A DNA stretch of 64,000 nucleotides, taken from contig NC_064436.1 of the NCBI RefSeq assembly GCF_023343835.1, positions 49,885,883 to 49,949,882 on the forward strand. The letters are read 5' to 3'. The notes beneath the pieces are model-generated. The model made no database searches. It was not told the DNA's origin and was given only the letters and a program-made list of their open reading frames with translations. Made by a program: the position numbers and the translations under genes. The DNA is from Lagopus muta (lineage: Eukaryota; Chordata; Aves; Galliformes; Phasianidae). Shown here piece by piece: positions 60,665-64,000 of the stretch; within the stretch, counting starts at the first letter, position 1; every line of letters starts with the position of its first letter.

Positions 60665-63600
60665 TGGAAATCTTTGGTTATGCTCTGCAGTTAGATGCAC
60701 CGAACTGCCCATGCTGAGCATGAGATTTGTGGGTTTTGATTCAGTCTCACACTGCTTTCCCTTGTTCCTTTGCAGCTGATATTTGGCTACGAGACACCAC
60801 TGCCTTTCTGCCCGGCAGTGAGGTGGGACCTGTTTGGATATTGGGGATCTCAAGGCCAAAAAGGCAGCTGGCTGAGCTCCATCCTTGGTGCAGTGCTGCA
60901 GGAGCAGAGAACAGGAGGGCTGTGGTGGGCCCACAGGTGTCTGGCAGGGTTGCTACAGGCCGGTCACTGTGTCCTTTGAATGCTGAAGCAAAAGGACTTC
61001 TCCCTTCTGCTTGAAAGGGCCGGCTTAAGATGGAAATAGCTCTGCACAGAGGGGCACAGGTAAACATCCTGCACCCTTGCTCCTGAATGCATACAGTCAT
61101 TAAATGAGGCTTCTCTAGGCTACCATTTTCCTTTTGCTTCTCTCTCTGCTACAGTTCACATCTCTCCTCACATTTTTTAGGCCGTATGTAACATCAGTAA
61201 ACAGTCTTGGCCTGAGGTTTTAAAGTCTCTGTGTGGTAACTGTAGACAGCAAATGTCTTTTTTTAATATTTTTTTTCAGTCTGTAATCAGGTTATTTCTG
61301 TTGCGTAGTTTCAATGACCAACTCTTCTTAACAGTCAGTATCTACAGAAGAAGTTATGTCTTGGAAGGCCCCTACTTTTTACACGTCCTTCCCTGTTTTT
61401 TCCCAGTGTATCTGGACACTTTTTTTTCTGTGAACCAAACAGAGACAGTCCATAAATGAAAGGTGACCTTTATGCACCATTAAAGAGTCCTCATGAATTG
61501 CAGGAAGTAATAGACTACATGGCAAAAACACCTTAAACCCCTCCTGCTCTTTTTTTTTTTTTTGTGCATTTCTCTTCAAAGTCCATGTCTGTAAAACAGA
61601 GCCATAAGTACCAGCCAGATACAGCCTCCTGAGTATTTTGTATTACTCAGCTTTACACAGCCCCCTGCCTTTGTCCTTCAACAAAAGGCTGCAGTCTATT
61701 AAATTCTTCTGCTCAATTTGAAATGCAGGCCATATTAAAGAGACTTCGCTATGCATTTTTACACATAGAAAATGCGTTGGGGATTATTGGAATGCCTACT
61801 GCACTCATCTACAGCTATTTAGTGTAAGTAAATGCCCATTTAGCCAGGGCTTGAAATGAAATATGATTGACGGAGCAGTATTACTCTCCCTACCCACATT
61901 ACTATTGTTTCCCCTTTATTTCAGCTATTTACTGTTTTTTTCTGATGGCATTTAAATCCAGACTACAACTCCAAAGGCCTGCCCTTTTTCCTCACAGTCT
62001 CAGTTCCTTCTTACTTTCCTTCGTGAACACCCTCCCACGGCTCCAGACTCTCTCTTCCCTTATGGCAGCTTTGCAGCAGAAGCACCCATTTGCTTCACAT
62101 CATGCTGTTCCCTTCACCCTGTCACTTTTGCCTGTACCAGCCTGGCTCCACCTGCCACATCTTTGTGCCTCACACCTTTCAGATAAAGCCACGAAAGCTT
62201 TCTTCCTCTCCAAAGCAGCAGGAAGGGGCTCTAACCTATTCCTCTGTCTAACGCTGTCTACCAGGAATCAGCTGCTTGGTGTGATTCTCTCACCCTGCTG
62301 TTGGTAAAATGTGTTTCATCTCCAAATAACAGCCGAGGAAAACTTATTTTTCCCTCTTCCCTGTATCTGTGTAGCTATTGACAGAGTGTGTTGAAAGGCC
62401 ACCTGTGGGAAGCCAGCATTTTTATGTGGTTTAACCTTCTTTCTGACCACCCTTTCCAACATTTTTCCTCCTTGCTTCTCACCAAGTGGCATCTGATCCC
62501 AGCCCAGGTCTGTGAGAGCCACATACACTGCTGGGAAGGACGCTGAGGAAAAGCAGTGCCCAAACACAGAGGGAATCACTGCTTAACAAAGTGGCTTCTG
62601 CATGCACTTCATAATTCTTCTTTTATTTCCAGCAGCTTTTGAACTTTGCTGGGAGCATGTGAGCAGACACTGTAAGATCCACGTGGATTTTGGCTCCTGT
62701 CAGCTCCATGTATTTATCACACCTTCTCTTTGATTTAAATAGGATTTTTCTTCTCCCTGCTCCTAATGATGGATTGTTCCAGTATTTCACTTGCATGACA
62801 TAAAATCTTCCAAATTCCAGCCTAAAACATTTGTTTGGTTTCAGGTCAGAGTTGCTTATTAGTTTAAGAATTCTTCATTCTTCCTGTATACTTGCCTGAT
62901 GTACTAACATGAGAGAAAGCAGCAGTTGGTCTTGCTATATCCAATTTTCAAAAATACATATTCTCAAATCTTCTCAAATTGTGTTCTCATCTTATACACA
63001 TAATAACCATGCTTCCCTGGCTCATTTTTTTCATGGCTGTGTGCTCAATAATTATCTCTTCTGTATGAGAACTGCTCAGTGGTCAAATCTCCAGTACCAC
63101 AACACGGAACTAAGATCAGATACATGCCTTTCATCATAAAAATCAGCAGAGAAAAACTTCCACAACCCAAAGTAAACCAAATTGAACCAAACCAAACCAG
63201 CATGAGAGTACATCAAACAATTTCTAAAAGAGTTCAGGTGGTATTAAGCTGTTTAAAATACTTCATTATAATGAGTTAATAAGCTTGATCTGGGGAAACA
63301 TTGCTAGAAAAGATGGTATGTCTGAGCCTTTGAGAGGCGATGATTTTTCTACATTTGGCTAGCACTCCAGTTAACTCAAATGAAAATTATCTCCTACTGT
63401 GGTGATTTCCCTTTGATTTACTTGATGGAGTAAGGGGCAAAACACACAGTCGTCCTGACTGAGTGGAGAGACTGATTCCTAGAAGACAAGAAGTGTCGGC
63501 ATGCAGCCCAGCAGATGGAATATTTTTACATATATTTTGCAAAAGCACTGGTGCACTTAGCAAGGTACACTGTAACTTGAGATTTCTTCAATTCGTTTTT

Positions 63601-64000
63601 TCCCCCCTGCAGATGAAGGATAAAGTCTCTTCTTCACGGAAGTAATGTCATAGCTCAGAATAGCTCTCCTAGTCTTGACATGATGTGGTCACAGCAATAT
63701 GCTTGCTTTCTTTTTTTTCCCTGTTCAGCTTTTGCAAATTGGAATTTTACTCTTCTTCAACTCTTTAACCATTGTTTTACATCTAATCACTTTTCTCCAA
63801 TTGCTTTATCTTTTTCTGCATTTATAGCCAAGACAATGAGATTCCAAAGAGCATCTGCTAGAAAGAAAGGTTGCAGAAAGTAAGAAAACAGTTATAATAC
63901 TACAGTTCCTGTGCTTACTCTATAAAATCTTACTGTTTAAAGTAAGATGACTGCTTTCATTGTAATACTCCTAGCAGAATATACAATTTTTAATGTGCTT
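60665..64000. other. Right flank without recognisable genes
   Basis: AT-rich DNA with poly-T runs (near 61550) and pyrimidine-rich segments. A strong acceptor (TTTTTTCCCCCCTGCAG) at 63612 leads to a 10-codon open stretch beginning MKDKVSSSRK and a TAA. It is too short to support an exon on its own, although its phase would suit exon 3 of the MGCC model. Confidence 0.45.

Overview
This is a vertebrate nuclear window, almost certainly avian and compatible with a galliform such as chicken. The main evidence is CR1 LINE fragments, most of them truncated at the 5' end, ending in the bird-typical run of ATTCTGTGATTCTG-like repeats. CR1 copies lie at 5.1, 6.7, 6.9, 8.0, 10.7, 17.0-18.0, 27.9, 40.0, 48.4, 48.6 and 60.6 kb. 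Most of the window is AT-rich intergenic or intronic DNA with two islands rich in G, C and CpG. There is no bacterial gene organisation, operon, CRISPR array, rRNA or recognisable tRNA. No long intact protein-coding gene is visible, so the gene calls are exon models built from splice signals and reading-frame phase and are stated as such.

Layout. 1-535: non-coding, with a poly-A run. 535-2480: large CpG island. On the minus strand it holds a canonical splice donor (GTAAGT at 1346-1341), and an E-box of the M-box type (GTCACATGAC) sits about 200 bases upstream. This suggests the first exon of a gene transcribed leftward out of the window. 2.5-11 kb: AT-rich DNA with an ancient inverted-repeat DNA transposon (4.7 kb) and several CR1 pieces. 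11.0-12.03 kb: three consecutive open exon candidates on the minus strand with compatible splice phases (2, then 0). They give about 201 codons of a protein I do not recognise. 12.26-12.54 kb: a plus-strand stretch open in two frames. 17.0-18.0 kb: the longest CR1 copy, carrying the broken C-terminal part of the CR1 polyprotein. 18-39 kb: mostly featureless, with one plausible plus exon (28.7-29.06 kb) and one protein-like minus ORF (36.4-36.7 kb).

39.05-39.46 kb: second, smaller CpG island. An ATG in it starts a Met-Gly-Cys-Cys protein, and three further small exon candidates (40.25, 45.32 and 46.75 kb) follow on the plus strand in compatible phase. The model encodes about 89 residues, possibly N-myristoylated and palmitoylated. 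Its arrangement recalls, without proof, the small MGC-start OCC1 (C12orf75) family. 47-64 kb: intergenic or intronic DNA with CR1 remnants, short hairpins and homopolymer runs.

The islands probably mark two promoters, one firing left near 1.5 kb and one firing right near 39.3 kb, with a long gene-poor interval between them. RNA-seq and cross-species alignment would be decisive for every exon model here.
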